The notes under the pieces were generated by a model. That model did no database searches and was not told the DNA's origin. It saw nothing but the letters and a program-made list of their open reading frames with translations. From IMG/VR virus record IMGVR_UViG_3300030388_000411, positions 1 through 26,394 of that record: 26,394 nucleotides of DNA; one strand, given 5' to 3'. A program made the translations under genes and the position numbers. This document shows, one piece after another, positions 1 through 7,052 of this stretch. Origin of the DNA: a virus. Each line of letters opens with the position of its first letter. The first letter of the stretch is position 1.

Positions 1-649
1 CTTGAGGTGTAAATGTCATTGTCTGTATAGATAAGTTCATGTATAAATTTGAACCTGCTCTCTCTGAAATTTCTCTAATCATTGGAAATATAACATCTCC
101 CTCTCTTATTAATGGTTCGGCTATAATTCTTTGTCTTATTCTTACTAAAGAATTATTATTTGCTGCACCTACAACAGTACAAGTAGCAAGTAAAGTAGGG
201 ACAATATTTGCAGTAGAAGGGTCAGGACTAATCTTGCATATAAGAACCTCAATAGTATTAGAACCACTACTTGTAACCCAACCATCAATAGATGATATAT
301 TTGCATTTTCAGGAGTAATAAAACTTTGACCAATTCTAAAAAATTGATTAGGAGCTAAAGAACCTGCAGATAAAGAAGATTGTCCATAATCAACATCCAT
401 TATGAATGGAGATTTATTATCTGCTATATCCTCTCCATATTGAAAATTATTAGAACCAATAGTATATCCCTGCATTTTGTAGTTAGTTACACCCATAGTA
501 GCTCTAGGCGCCCATTGAAGTATTCCATCTCTAGCAGCAAGACTAGAACCTGCTCCTTTAGAAAGTACAGTTTCATTAGAAGCCCCTTCATAACCCATAG
601 GATTATGCCTATTAGCATCTCGTAAATTTTTATGTTCGTTTTGAGCCAT
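1..649 (-). CDS. Virion fibre/appendage-like protein, C-terminus outside window (partial)
   Basis: This ORF opens with ATG at 649, 12 bases past the stop of the adaptor gene, and runs off the left edge without a stop, giving 216 residues. The N-terminus (MAQNEHKNLRDANRHNPMGY, then a Gly/Ala/Ser-rich stretch ending in VLSKGAG) resembles the short N-terminal motif I associate with fibre or appendage proteins of Bacteroidota phages: NL-x-A-x-x-H-x-P-x-G followed by A-x-N-x-T-x-L-x-K. The remainder is rich in Ser, Asn, Gly and Ile and looks like beta structure (for example residues near 105-165), with no enzymatic motif. It lies downstream of portal and adaptor at the end of the head genes, so a virion-surface role is inferred. 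The exact role (head fibre, tail fibre or decoration) cannot be told from this fragment. Confidence 0.7.
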   Translation of the reverse strand, partial: MAQNEHKNLRDANRHNPMGYEGASNETVLSKGAGSSLAARDGILQWAPRATMGVTNYKMQGYTIGSNNFQYGEDIADNKSPFIMDVDYGQSSLSAGSLAPNQFFRIGQSFITPENANISSIDGWVTSSGSNTIEVLICKISPDPSTANIVPTLLATCTVVGAANNNSLVRIRQRIIAEPLIREGDVIFPMIREISERAGSNLYMNLSIQTMTFTPQ

Positions 650-661
650 ATTATTATTATT

Positions 662-1264
662 TTAACAATTACAATTTGATTTACCTCTTACATAAGGATT
701 TCCACAGCTATAGCAACCATCAACTCCATCATAACCATATATACTATCATAGAATATCATTCCATGATTTTTATATGTATCACTCATACTCTTAGGTCTA
801 TTGCTAGCAAATGTAGGATACAAACCTGTTTGATCAGTACCATTCAAAAAGTCCATCATATCGTTAGCGAATATATCTGCTTTCCTGTATGTATCTTGCT
901 TGAATGTATTATATGTGTCTTGACTTATTATTCTTGAGAACTCATCTATATTATTAACTACTCCACTAGATGATATATTACTCATAATATCATTAACAAC
1001 CTCAAATCTAACAAACCAAGATAAGGTATCCTCTAGGTAATAAGTCATAAACGCCTGATTATTAACACTTAAAGCTCCTGTATCATGTTGAAGCTTTAAT
1101 TCTGCATAAAACTTTTCTCCTAATAAGGGTCTGATATGTGCTAACTCAGACAATACAATAGTGTTCTCTGAAACTAATACAGGGTCGGTATTCTTGTTAG
1201 TGAAGGTCTTGTCAATTACTTCTCCTGCACTTACTAATGTTTTATATTGCTTAGTATTACCCAT
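662..1264 (-). CDS. Putative head-tail adaptor (connector) protein with Cys-rich C-terminus
   Basis: This 200-residue protein starts 3 bases after the portal stop. It is largely helical (for example residues 35-60 and 70-100), with conserved-looking stretches such as AHIRPLLGEKFYAEL and a YYLEDTLSWFVRFEV segment. These match the general style of head-tail connector proteins of Bacteroidota phages, which usually sit directly after the portal or capsid. In the virion such a protein would dock on the portal ring and link it to the neck or tail. The last 20 residues carry four cysteines in two pairs (CYSC near 185-188 and CNC at the very end) after a Gly/Tyr-rich linker, which is unusual for an adaptor and could bind metal or form disulphides. 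The assignment rests mainly on position and fold style, not on a diagnostic motif. Confidence 0.55.
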   Translation of the reverse strand: MGNTKQYKTLVSAGEVIDKTFTNKNTDPVLVSENTIVLSELAHIRPLLGEKFYAELKLQHDTGALSVNNQAFMTYYLEDTLSWFVRFEVVNDIMSNISSSGVVNNIDEFSRIISQDTYNTFKQDTYRKADIFANDMMDFLNGTDQTGLYPTFASNRPKSMSDTYKNHGMIFYDSIYGYDGVDGCYSCGNPYVRGKSNCNC

Positions 1265-1267
1265 ATT

Positions 1268-2599
1268 TTATTGCTCTACAGTTATTTCTTTACTTTCATC
1301 AGGCTCACCATCTCCATCATTATCTTTTTCAACTACTATAACTTCTCTATCCGCTACAAACATATCACCATCTTCTAGCATTGGTAAGTCCTCATCAATT
1401 AATGCTCTTTGTTCGTTTATAGTAAGAACTTGTTTAATATCTACATCATTAGCGTATGATATTGGTGGCTCATAATGAATCTTTAAATCTTTAGGATCAA
1501 ATCCTAGCTCATTATAAAGAACTGTTCTAATGCCATTTAATAATAACTCAGAAGTATCTCTAATTACTGTAGTCATTACCAAGTCATAGGCAATTCTAAT
1601 CTCACTTCCTGAGTTGTTCATTTTCCCTGAACTAACAATGCCTGAAAGTGATGGCTGCCATCTGTTAGCAGTTATAATATTTTGGTCGGTAATCTGTTGT
1701 AAATCAATCCAACTTCCTTCTTGGTCATCTTTTATAATCTGAACATTAGCAGGAGATGTATCTCCATTCTTAACTATAAATAGAATTTTACCATTATTAC
1801 CTTCTCCTACAAATTTCTTTTGAGCTTCGTGAACCATCTTTTGAGCTTCTTCTTCTCCCATATCCCCACTAATCTCAACAATAGCTGAAGGCTGAAATCC
1901 GTTTAAGAATTTAGTATGATTCCATTTTCCAATTTCGTAATCAACACAGATATGTTCTAGTGCTGCTACATAATCAGGAAGTCCGTAAAAGTTAAATGTA
2001 GGCTCGTAATCCTTAAAGTGAATTACAAACTTGTTATGTGCTACTCTAGGGTATATAGGTAGTCTTTTTATTTTTTTATCTTGATTCCAATACTTACACC
2101 AATCAGGGTTTACATAAACCTCTTTCTTAGTCTTGGACATTCTTACAGTAGTTGCATCTAAATGGTAAAGATTTACACCTCCATCATATATAACGCACTC
2201 CATATAAGCATTCCCAAAAGTATAGTAATCATCTGCTAACTTCTTAAAAACATCTCTTAGAGATTCTTTATCAGCATTAACATCCTCAATAAACTCTCTT
2301 AATGATTCGTTCTCACAAACAAATTTAGCTCCACTTGTAAAGACAGTCTTTTGAGCCAATACACTTCTATGTGTAGATGACTTTCTCTTTAACTCTGCTA
2401 AATACTGAGGAAATAAGTTATCTTCGCCAAAAGGAACCCAATCATTATTAAGTGATTTAAGGTCTTTTACCTCAGTAATACTAGGTGGGACTGTTAAATC
2501 AAATACTCCGAACTCAAAAGTGTTATTCTTCTTCTGAGTTTTTCGTAATTGTTTTGGTTGCTTTTTTGCTTGTTGATTTTTTGGTTGTTGCTTTTTCAT
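1268..2599 (-). CDS. Phage portal protein
   Basis: This 443-residue protein is a portal subunit, which forms the dodecameric ring at the capsid vertex through which DNA is packaged and to which the tail attaches. Portal-like signs are GEDNLFPQYLAEL near residues 58-70, FYGLPDYVAALEHI near 206-219 followed by a WNHTKFLNGFQPSAI helix and strand, and a late SSGKMNNSGSEIRIAYDL segment near 330-350. The length is normal for HK97/SPP1-type portals. The first 25 residues are almost only Lys, Gln and Asn, and the last 40 are acidic. ATG at 2599 is the only usable ATG start before the conserved core, which forces a 77-base out-of-frame overlap with the preceding small gene. Unusually, the portal gene follows the capsid gene instead of preceding it, and is about 17 kb from the large terminase. 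Confidence 0.9.
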   Translation of the reverse strand: MKKQQPKNQQAKKQPKQLRKTQKKNNTFEFGVFDLTVPPSITEVKDLKSLNNDWVPFGEDNLFPQYLAELKRKSSTHRSVLAQKTVFTSGAKFVCENESLREFIEDVNADKESLRDVFKKLADDYYTFGNAYMECVIYDGGVNLYHLDATTVRMSKTKKEVYVNPDWCKYWNQDKKIKRLPIYPRVAHNKFVIHFKDYEPTFNFYGLPDYVAALEHICVDYEIGKWNHTKFLNGFQPSAIVEISGDMGEEEAQKMVHEAQKKFVGEGNNGKILFIVKNGDTSPANVQIIKDDQEGSWIDLQQITDQNIITANRWQPSLSGIVSSGKMNNSGSEIRIAYDLVMTTVIRDTSELLLNGIRTVLYNELGFDPKDLKIHYEPPISYANDVDIKQVLTINEQRALIDEDLPMLEDGDMFVADREVIVVEKDNDGDGEPDESKEITVEQ

Positions 2600-2777
2600 T
2601 TACTTTATCAGTTTTATCTATAAAATCAGTCATATTTAATTCTTCATAAGCGTAAGCTAACTGAGCTTGACTCATTTCTCCTCTAAAATCTACAAATTCT
2701 TTACCAAGACTTTTTGCATCCTTTCCTGCAAGAACTAATCCTTTAGGAGCTTTGCTGTTTGCTTTGTATTCTGCCAT
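2523..2777 (-). CDS. Small Lys-rich protein upstream of portal, function unknown
   Basis: This 84-residue protein lies between the tube-like proteins and the portal. I chose ATG 2777 (MAEYKANSKAPKG) because an A/T-rich leader precedes it. An in-frame ATG at 2831 would add 18 residues including CDC, but that extension runs close to a hairpin at 2847-2881. The N-terminal 50 residues contain a plausible folded part (KGLVLAGKDAKSLGKEF, then a helix MSQAQLAYAYEELNM). The last 30 are Lys/Thr/Ser repeats ending in EEE and look disordered. The final 77 bases are read in a second frame as the start of the portal, so both proteins have Lys-rich ends encoded by the same A-rich DNA. I do not recognise the family; a minor head protein is possible from position only. 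Confidence 0.6.
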   Translation of the reverse strand: MAEYKANSKAPKGLVLAGKDAKSLGKEFVDFRGEMSQAQLAYAYEELNMTDFIDKTDKVNEKATTKKSTSKKATKTITKNSEEE

Positions 2778-2846
2778 TTCTGTATATATATTTATCAAAA
2801 TTAAACTTTTTTCTGTATTACAATCACACATATCACAAAAGATATT

Positions 2847-2881
2847 AATAAGGAAGTGTTATTAACTAACACCCCCTTATT
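2847..2881 (-). terminator. Hairpin between tube-like gene and portal operon
   Basis: AATAAGG (2847-2853) pairs with CCTTATT (2875-2881) and GTGTTA (2856-2861) pairs with TAACAC (2867-2872), around a 5-base loop with one 2x2 mismatch. On the minus strand it is followed by AATATCTTTTG, only a modest T-run; on the plus strand a 7-T run follows. It may be a bidirectional or partial terminator, or an mRNA-stabilising 3' hairpin for the upstream gene. Confidence 0.45.
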
Positions 2882-2894
2882 TATAGTTTTTTTA

Positions 2895-3536
2895 TTATCC
2901 TGTTACCAATCCTAGTCCATCAGCATCCATAGTGATAGATCCTACATAAGCTCTTGGAATTTCATATTGTTTAGCTACAAGAGTTACTGTAACTCCAATC
3001 TCATCAGAGAAAGCTGCTCCTGTTCCACCCTCAACTGACTGAAGCCTACACCATTGCTGAGTTCTCTCAGGGTTAATATCTGTTAGTGGTGTTGCCATAT
3101 CTTGATTTGATAAAGTTCCTGAAACTCCTATTACTTTATTGTGTAATTGATTTCCACTAGGCACTGTTGTGCCTGAAGTTGTATCATTATTATCTACAAC
3201 CATTGCCATTAAACAAGACCCATCAAACTTATAAAGTGTTGCGAATTGAGCTGCTGTTAATCCTGGAATAAACCAAGACAAAGTACACTCATAAGTTGAA
3301 AATTCTTTATTCTCGTTAGTACCTGATAACGTTAAAGAAGAAGATTCAATTCTACTTTCAAATACCCCCCATACTGCATCTACTCCATCAGGTTGGTCTA
3401 TAATCTCAATCGTATGGTCAGTATCGTTGAATTTAACTACATCTGTACTCTCAAATTTTCTTATTGCTATCCATCTTGTTCCCCCTACTGCTTGTAAATC
3501 AGAACAATTAATTGCCATTCCATCTGCTATTGCCAT
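2895..3536 (-). CDS. Tube-like virion protein, paralogue 2
   Basis: This 213-residue protein is clearly paralogous to the gene just upstream (3563-4153). Both open MAI-x-x-G-x-x-I-x-CSD, then GG-x-R-x-x-x-IR, share a central ST-x-YEC-x-LS block followed by a short helix and a hydrophobic strand with NN, and end with GATG/GGTG, a TVT strand, KQ-x-E-x-PR and a Tyr-x-Gly-Ser/Thr strand. The pattern is an all-beta protein with one helix, as in tail-tube subunits, and I infer a tail-tube or neck role; a capsid decoration protein is the main alternative given its place after the major capsid gene. It starts 26 bases after its paralogue's stop, behind the same A-rich leader as the capsid gene, which suggests strong expression. 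A hairpin lies after its stop. Confidence 0.55.
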   Translation of the reverse strand: MAIADGMAINCSDLQAVGGTRWIAIRKFESTDVVKFNDTDHTIEIIDQPDGVDAVWGVFESRIESSSLTLSGTNENKEFSTYECTLSWFIPGLTAAQFATLYKFDGSCLMAMVVDNNDTTSGTTVPSGNQLHNKVIGVSGTLSNQDMATPLTDINPERTQQWCRLQSVEGGTGAAFSDEIGVTVTLVAKQYEIPRAYVGSITMDADGLGLVTG

Positions 3537-3558
3537 TTTATTTTATTTTTAATTATTA
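3537..3558 (-). repeat. A-rich leader repeat, copy before tube-like paralogue 2
   Basis: The 22 bases directly upstream of the ATG are identical to those before the capsid gene (5329-5350). The part nearest the ATG reads TAAAAATAAAATAAA on the coding strand. It contains no Shine-Dalgarno sequence. It probably acts as the translation-initiation region. Confidence 0.6.
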
Positions 3559-3562
3559 ATTA

Positions 3563-4153
3563 TTATGATGTAGTAGATGTTCCTGTGCCTGACCCTGCAT
3601 TCGTATATAAAGATAGAGTACCACTATATAATCTAGGTGCTTCCCATTGCTTACATCCCATTGTTACAGTCCAACCATTATCATCATTTATTCCTGCTCC
3701 TGTAGCACCTTCAGCTCCTGTCATACTAGCATAAGTTTGATTACGAATCATAGCCTTTTCATTACTATACTTCTGACTTGCTCCTAAAACATAGGCTTTT
3801 CCGTTATTACCAACTGCTATTACCATCATACAAGTGTCCATAAGGGATTGTAATGCTGCTGCTTTTGCAGTGTCCATATCAGGCATCATAAAAGATAAAG
3901 AGCATTCGTAAGATGTAGAACCGTTTTCTTTAGCTGCCGTAACAGTCAAAGAAGGAAGTTCTTGCTTGAATTCATAATTAAACCACTCAGCAGCATCAGT
4001 GTTATTCTTAATGCTACTTATACCATGAGTTGTAGCTGTGTTTGCATATAATACTATATCATTATCCTTCCAAGTTCTTATTAGTATATTCCTAATACCT
4101 CCTGCTCCTACAATATCAGAGCAACCTATATTTATTCCGTTTGTTATCGCCAT
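3563..4153 (-). CDS. Tube-like virion protein, paralogue 1
   Basis: This 196-residue protein is the first of two tandem paralogues after the capsid gene. It shares with its partner the N-terminal MAI..G...CSD motif, a GG-x-R-x-x-x-IR strand near residues 18-26, a YECSLSF strand near 82-88, a helix (TAKAAALQSLMDTC), a strand with GNNGKAYVLG and a TVTMGCKQWEAPRLYSG block near the C-terminus. The tail is Gly/Thr/Ser-rich. The style is that of tail-tube or similar beta-barrel virion proteins in Bacteroidota phages; no catalytic motif is seen. It lies 68 bases after the capsid stop, past a hairpin at 4186-4209, and carries the conserved A-rich leader. Whether both copies form one hetero-oligomeric tube, or one is tube and the other terminator or decoration, cannot be judged from sequence. 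Confidence 0.55.
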   Translation of the reverse strand: MAITNGINIGCSDIVGAGGIRNILIRTWKDNDIVLYANTATTHGISSIKNNTDAAEWFNYEFKQELPSLTVTAAKENGSTSYECSLSFMMPDMDTAKAAALQSLMDTCMMVIAVGNNGKAYVLGASQKYSNEKAMIRNQTYASMTGAEGATGAGINDDNGWTVTMGCKQWEAPRLYSGTLSLYTNAGSGTGTSTTS

Positions 4154-4169
4154 TTTATTTTATTTTTAA
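4154..4169 (-). repeat. A-rich leader repeat, copy before tube-like paralogue 1
   Basis: The 16 bases directly upstream of the ATG are identical to the equivalent bases before the capsid gene and before paralogue 2; further upstream the three diverge. Confidence 0.55.
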
Positions 4170-4185
4170 AATTAAGAAAAGTATT

Positions 4186-4209
4186 TAGGGTGAGATTTCT
4201 CCCACCCTA
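4186..4209 (-). terminator. Hairpin directly after the capsid gene
   Basis: TAGGGTG pairs with CACCCTA, continuing with GA/TC past one mismatch, around a 4-base loop. It begins 12 bases after the capsid stop. On the minus strand it is followed by AAATACTTTTCTTAATTTT, a broken T-rich stretch. It could partly end transcription after the highly expressed capsid gene or protect its 3' end. Confidence 0.45.
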
Positions 4210-4221
4210 TTTACTGTTAGA

Positions 4222-5328
4222 TTAGTCTACTAAACAAACTCCATTAACTAAAGAGTTCCAACCATACTCAAAGCCCATAGTAAATCCTGCTCTAATATAC
4301 ATATTATCAGAAACCTCATCATAAATCATTTTCATTTCGTTCTCAGGAGAAGAAACATCAGTACCTATCATTAAGTTTTCTTTAGCTACATAGATACATC
4401 CTGCAGTTGCATCAATCGCTGCTCCTGCTGCTGTAAATAATGCAGGGAAAGTTGCTCCTGCTAAAGTAGTTAAAGCTACATCCCACTCATACATAGGAAC
4501 TAATTCTACACCTCTAAAGTATAATCTTGATTTTCCTGATTGAGATTCTGAATGTCCGTAATCAACTGAACCTGCTGAAGCAACTTGAGTTAATGCACTA
4601 TACCAAGCATTATAAATATTTGGAGTACAGAAAATTCTTTTCTCTGAAGAAGCTACTTGTTGTAATGCAGAAGGAGCAGTATTAAATACAGCTTCTAAAG
4701 CAAGAACAGCATCTGCTGCAGGTAAAGTAGCCCCTACAGTAACATACTCAGTTGCTGCTGCACCTAAAGTTCCTTTTACTTCTCTTAATTGAGTACCTCC
4801 ATTAATAGCATTTCCTGCTGATAATTTTTTCCATAGTCCGTCTCCCATTGAGTCGTAAGTACAGTCAATAGCAATTACTGCTGCTGCTGTATCTCCTGCC
4901 CACATATTTCTAACCATATCAGACTGAATACCTCCTCTTACTCTATTGATAATTACTTGAGCTAATTCTGTTCCTGTTAAATCAGGCATATTAATTCCAT
5001 TTCTGTAAGATTCTACTATTACTGAATCTTTAAACTCATCCCAACATTGAACTTGTTTTACAGAAACATTACTAACCACAATTTGCTTTTGGATTACTGT
5101 AAATCCTGCAGGGTCGCAAGTATTTGTTGTTCCACATCCTGTATTAACAGCAGTTATACTTGCCAATTTAGGAGCCATTACTATATTTTGCTTATACTTC
5201 ACATTTGGATAGATAGTATAATTTCTCATTATATCATCTGAGTGAAACATTGGTTCTAAAAGAATCTTAGATGCGTAAGTACCATTATATGCTAAAGTAC
5301 CTGCCGCTTGTAGTGCTACATTTGCCAT
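4222..5328 (-). CDS. Major capsid protein (HK97 fold)
   Basis: This 368-residue protein is the main shell subunit. Supporting points are its place directly after a ClpP-like protease/scaffold gene, its length, and capsid-like segments: an early helix and strand region (residues 1-60), a polar central region with GGIQSDMVRNMWAG near 132-145, KRIFCTPNIYNAWYSAL near 229-245, LYFRGVELVPMYEWD near 268-282, and a C-terminal IYDEVSDNMYIRAGFTMGFEYGWNSLV stretch. The N-terminus shows no obvious long delta domain, which fits the separate scaffold part on the protease. Cysteines are frequent around residues 60-75, which is notable but not diagnostic. It starts 19 bases after the protease stop behind the shared A-rich leader, and a hairpin follows its stop, as expected for a gene expressed at high level. 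Confidence 0.9.
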   Translation of the reverse strand: MANVALQAAGTLAYNGTYASKILLEPMFHSDDIMRNYTIYPNVKYKQNIVMAPKLASITAVNTGCGTTNTCDPAGFTVIQKQIVVSNVSVKQVQCWDEFKDSVIVESYRNGINMPDLTGTELAQVIINRVRGGIQSDMVRNMWAGDTAAAVIAIDCTYDSMGDGLWKKLSAGNAINGGTQLREVKGTLGAAATEYVTVGATLPAADAVLALEAVFNTAPSALQQVASSEKRIFCTPNIYNAWYSALTQVASAGSVDYGHSESQSGKSRLYFRGVELVPMYEWDVALTTLAGATFPALFTAAGAAIDATAGCIYVAKENLMIGTDVSSPENEMKMIYDEVSDNMYIRAGFTMGFEYGWNSLVNGVCLVD

Positions 5329-5350
5329 TTTATTTTATTTTTAATTATTA
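5329..5350 (-). repeat. A-rich leader repeat, copy before capsid gene
   Basis: The 22 bases before the capsid ATG are identical to those before the gene starting at 3536, and the 16 nearest the ATG also occur before the gene starting at 4153. The stretch overlaps the last codon of the protease gene. It has no Shine-Dalgarno sequence and is probably a strong Bacteroidota-type initiation region. Confidence 0.6.
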
Positions 5351-5719
5351 TAAATTTATTTTTGCTACCATTCCATTCCAAAATGAAGCATTACCATCTT
5401 CTACTTTATTTGCTACTACTACTGCAGGATCACCATCTGTAGAAATTTCAGTTCCCTTTGCATTTGATTTACTTAATAAACCATTAAGTCTTTCAACTTC
5501 CATAGTAAGAGTTTCTTTTTCTCCTTCTAATTCAGTTACAGACCCACTAACTTCTGCTACTTTTGCTTCAAAATCTGAAAATTTATTTAAAATTTCAGCC
5601 TCATCAGACATAGTAACTTCAACATTTGATTTAGAATCAGCTTCAACATTTTCACTTTTTACTCTAGCGATAATGTCCTCAACTTTCCCATTAAACCAAG
5701 CTTTTAACTCATCAGTCAT
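5348..5719 (-). CDS. Candidate internal start giving a separate scaffold protein
   Basis: Within the protease gene, ATG 5719 begins MTDELKAWFNGKVEDIIARV and would yield 123 residues comprising only the acidic, coiled-coil-like scaffold part. The bases before this ATG are A-rich (AAAAAGTAAAAAA), similar to the leaders of the capsid and tube-like genes. The Lys-rich linker just before it separates the protease domain from the scaffold. The lambda C/Nu3 gene pair uses such nested starts. This is an inference from sequence; no direct proof of initiation here. Confidence 0.4.
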   Translation of the reverse strand: MTDELKAWFNGKVEDIIARVKSENVEADSKSNVEVTMSDEAEILNKFSDFEAKVAEVSGSVTELEGEKETLTMEVERLNGLLSKSNAKGTEISTDGDPAVVVANKVEDGNASFWNGMVAKINL

Positions 5720-6343
5720 TTTTTTACTTTTTATATTAATACTTAATTTAGTTTTTATTTCCTTGTTTGTTATATTTTTAAACTTAGAAACATCATATTT
5801 GGCTGCCACTTTAATAGCATCCGAGATAGAATCAATAAAACCTAGCTCTAGTGCTTCTTCAGCATTTAACCAAGTTTCTTCATCCATCATTTCTTTTACC
5901 TTATCATAAGGTAATTTTGTTTTTTTAACATAGATGTCAGCAATCTCTCCACTAATCTTATCTAAAAGCTTTGCTGTTTTTTTCATTTCTTTAGCTTCTC
6001 CCATTGCTCCACCCCAAGCATTGTGAATCATAAATAAAGAGTTTTCTGCCATAACAACCTTATTAGCAGCTAACGCAATAACACTACCCATACTAGCAGC
6101 TATACCTTCAATGTATACTGTAGTAGTTGCAGTCCTTTTTTTTATAATATTGTAGATCGCCATTCCATCAAATACATCTCCACCCACACAATTAATGTGC
6201 AAATTCATTGGGGAGTCCTTAAAAGATTTGATTTCTTCAATGAATCCTTGAGCATTAACTCCACCCATTCCTATCTCATCAAAAATATAAACATCAACTA
6301 CTTTAGATGCTTTTGAATTTATGTTATACCAATTTTCATTCAT
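5348..6343 (-). CDS. ClpP-like head maturation protease with C-terminal scaffold region
   Basis: Counted from ATG 6343 the protein has 331 residues; a GTG at 6349 would add two. The N-terminal 180 residues are a ClpP-type serine protease: GGDVFDG oxyanion-region motif near 54-60, nucleophile Ser84 in GIAASMGS, His107 in MIHNAWGG and Asp171 in LGFIDSI complete the triad. From about residue 190 the sequence changes to a Lys-rich linker, then a long acidic helical part with heptad-like spacing (EAEILNKF to LNGLLSKS, about 250-300), typical of a scaffold. In HK97-like phages such a protease digests the scaffold and trims the capsid protein during prohead maturation. It lies just upstream of the capsid gene. 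An in-frame ATG at 5719 with an A-rich leader could produce the scaffold alone, as with lambda C and Nu3. Confidence 0.92.
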   Translation of the reverse strand: MNENWYNINSKASKVVDVYIFDEIGMGGVNAQGFIEEIKSFKDSPMNLHINCVGGDVFDGMAIYNIIKKRTATTTVYIEGIAASMGSVIALAANKVVMAENSLFMIHNAWGGAMGEAKEMKKTAKLLDKISGEIADIYVKKTKLPYDKVKEMMDEETWLNAEEALELGFIDSISDAIKVAAKYDVSKFKNITNKEIKTKLSINIKSKKMTDELKAWFNGKVEDIIARVKSENVEADSKSNVEVTMSDEAEILNKFSDFEAKVAEVSGSVTELEGEKETLTMEVERLNGLLSKSNAKGTEISTDGDPAVVVANKVEDGNASFWNGMVAKINL

Positions 6344-6398
6344 AGCCACAAAAATAATTTTATACTATGACAATCTTACGCAACTTTTGGAACAAACT

Positions 6399-6719
6399 TT
6401 AATATGTAATATTTTCTGACTTACTTTGCTTCCTTCTCTCCTTATAAACTACACTCTGAGCTTGCCTTTCAGATATATCATATTTGATAGATAAGTCCAT
6501 AAAAGTATGAGTTCTATTGCCTTCATTGAATCTAAGCATGCAGTCAAAATCATAGATTATCATATAATTCCTAAGAATCTTTGGAGCTATAATTCCCTTT
6601 TCAATAAGATGTCTAATTGTGTCTTTAGATGTAGGCTCTATAAATCTTAAAGTAACCTCAGAGTTTAATAAATCCATGTATTCTTCAACCACATCTATAG
6701 TGTTTTGCTTCTTAGCCAT
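6399..6719 (-). CDS. Small helix-turn-helix-like protein
   Basis: This 106-residue protein lies between a Cys-cluster gene and the protease, 3 bases after the upstream stop. Residues 1-55 are helical with an EEYMDLLNS start. Residues 71-96 (HTFMDLSIKYDISERQAQSV and a following basic YKERRKQSK) look like a helix-turn-helix in which DISERQAQSV is the recognition half. It could bind DNA, perhaps as a late regulator or packaging-associated factor, but small virion assembly proteins can show similar helices. I do not recognise a named family. Confidence 0.6.
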   Translation of the reverse strand: MAKKQNTIDVVEEYMDLLNSEVTLRFIEPTSKDTIRHLIEKGIIAPKILRNYMIIYDFDCMLRFNEGNRTHTFMDLSIKYDISERQAQSVVYKERRKQSKSENITY

Positions 6720-6722
6720 ATT

Positions 6723-7034
6723 TTATTTTTTAGATAAAACTTTTTTCTTTTTTTTGCTTTTAACCTTGACAGTTTCAGGCACTATTTCTTCTTCTTTAGA
6801 TATAAAGTCAGCTACACTATGAAAGAAATGGCAAACTGATTTCCTGCATCCTGTGCAGCTTTTACTTTGCTTTATATTAGGAAATTCTTGACCCCATAAC
6901 TCAAAGAATTTATTTAATGCTGCAGAATGATATTCATTATACAAGTGCATCTTATCTCTATTGAGTTCTGCAAAACTAACAATCATATCTTTCTTTTCTT
7001 GGTCGTATTTTTCAACTATTGAACTGTAATCCAT
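6723..7034 (-). CDS. Small protein with Cys/His cluster, function unknown
   Basis: This 103-residue protein has a helical first half and a compact cluster C60-x2-C63-x4-C68-H69-x2-H72, which could bind zinc or an iron-sulphur cluster. It ends in a Lys/Val-rich tail (KVKSKKKKKVLSKK) that is likely disordered or nucleic-acid binding. It lies 18 bases after another Cys-rich gene (7053-7253) and 3 bases before the helix-turn-helix-like gene, so the three form a small block between tape measure and head genes. The location suggests an assembly function, but no family is recognised. Confidence 0.6.
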   Translation of the reverse strand: MDYSSIVEKYDQEKKDMIVSFAELNRDKMHLYNEYHSAALNKFFELWGQEFPNIKQSKSCTGCRKSVCHFFHSVADFISKEEEIVPETVKVKSKKKKKVLSKK

Positions 7035-7052
7035 ATTATTATTATTTAATTA

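Noticed and set aside
5271-5909. Long plus-strand open frames opposite the protease, tape measure and other virion genes
   Set aside because: They lie antisense to well-supported genes and have compositions expected of reversed coding DNA, without family features.
6349-6356. Exact TAnnTTTG box (TATTTTTG on the minus strand) just before the protease gene
   Set aside because: It is 6 bases from the ATG, which would leave no leader, and the nearest TTG is 14 or 24 bases upstream instead of 17-23. Probably chance.
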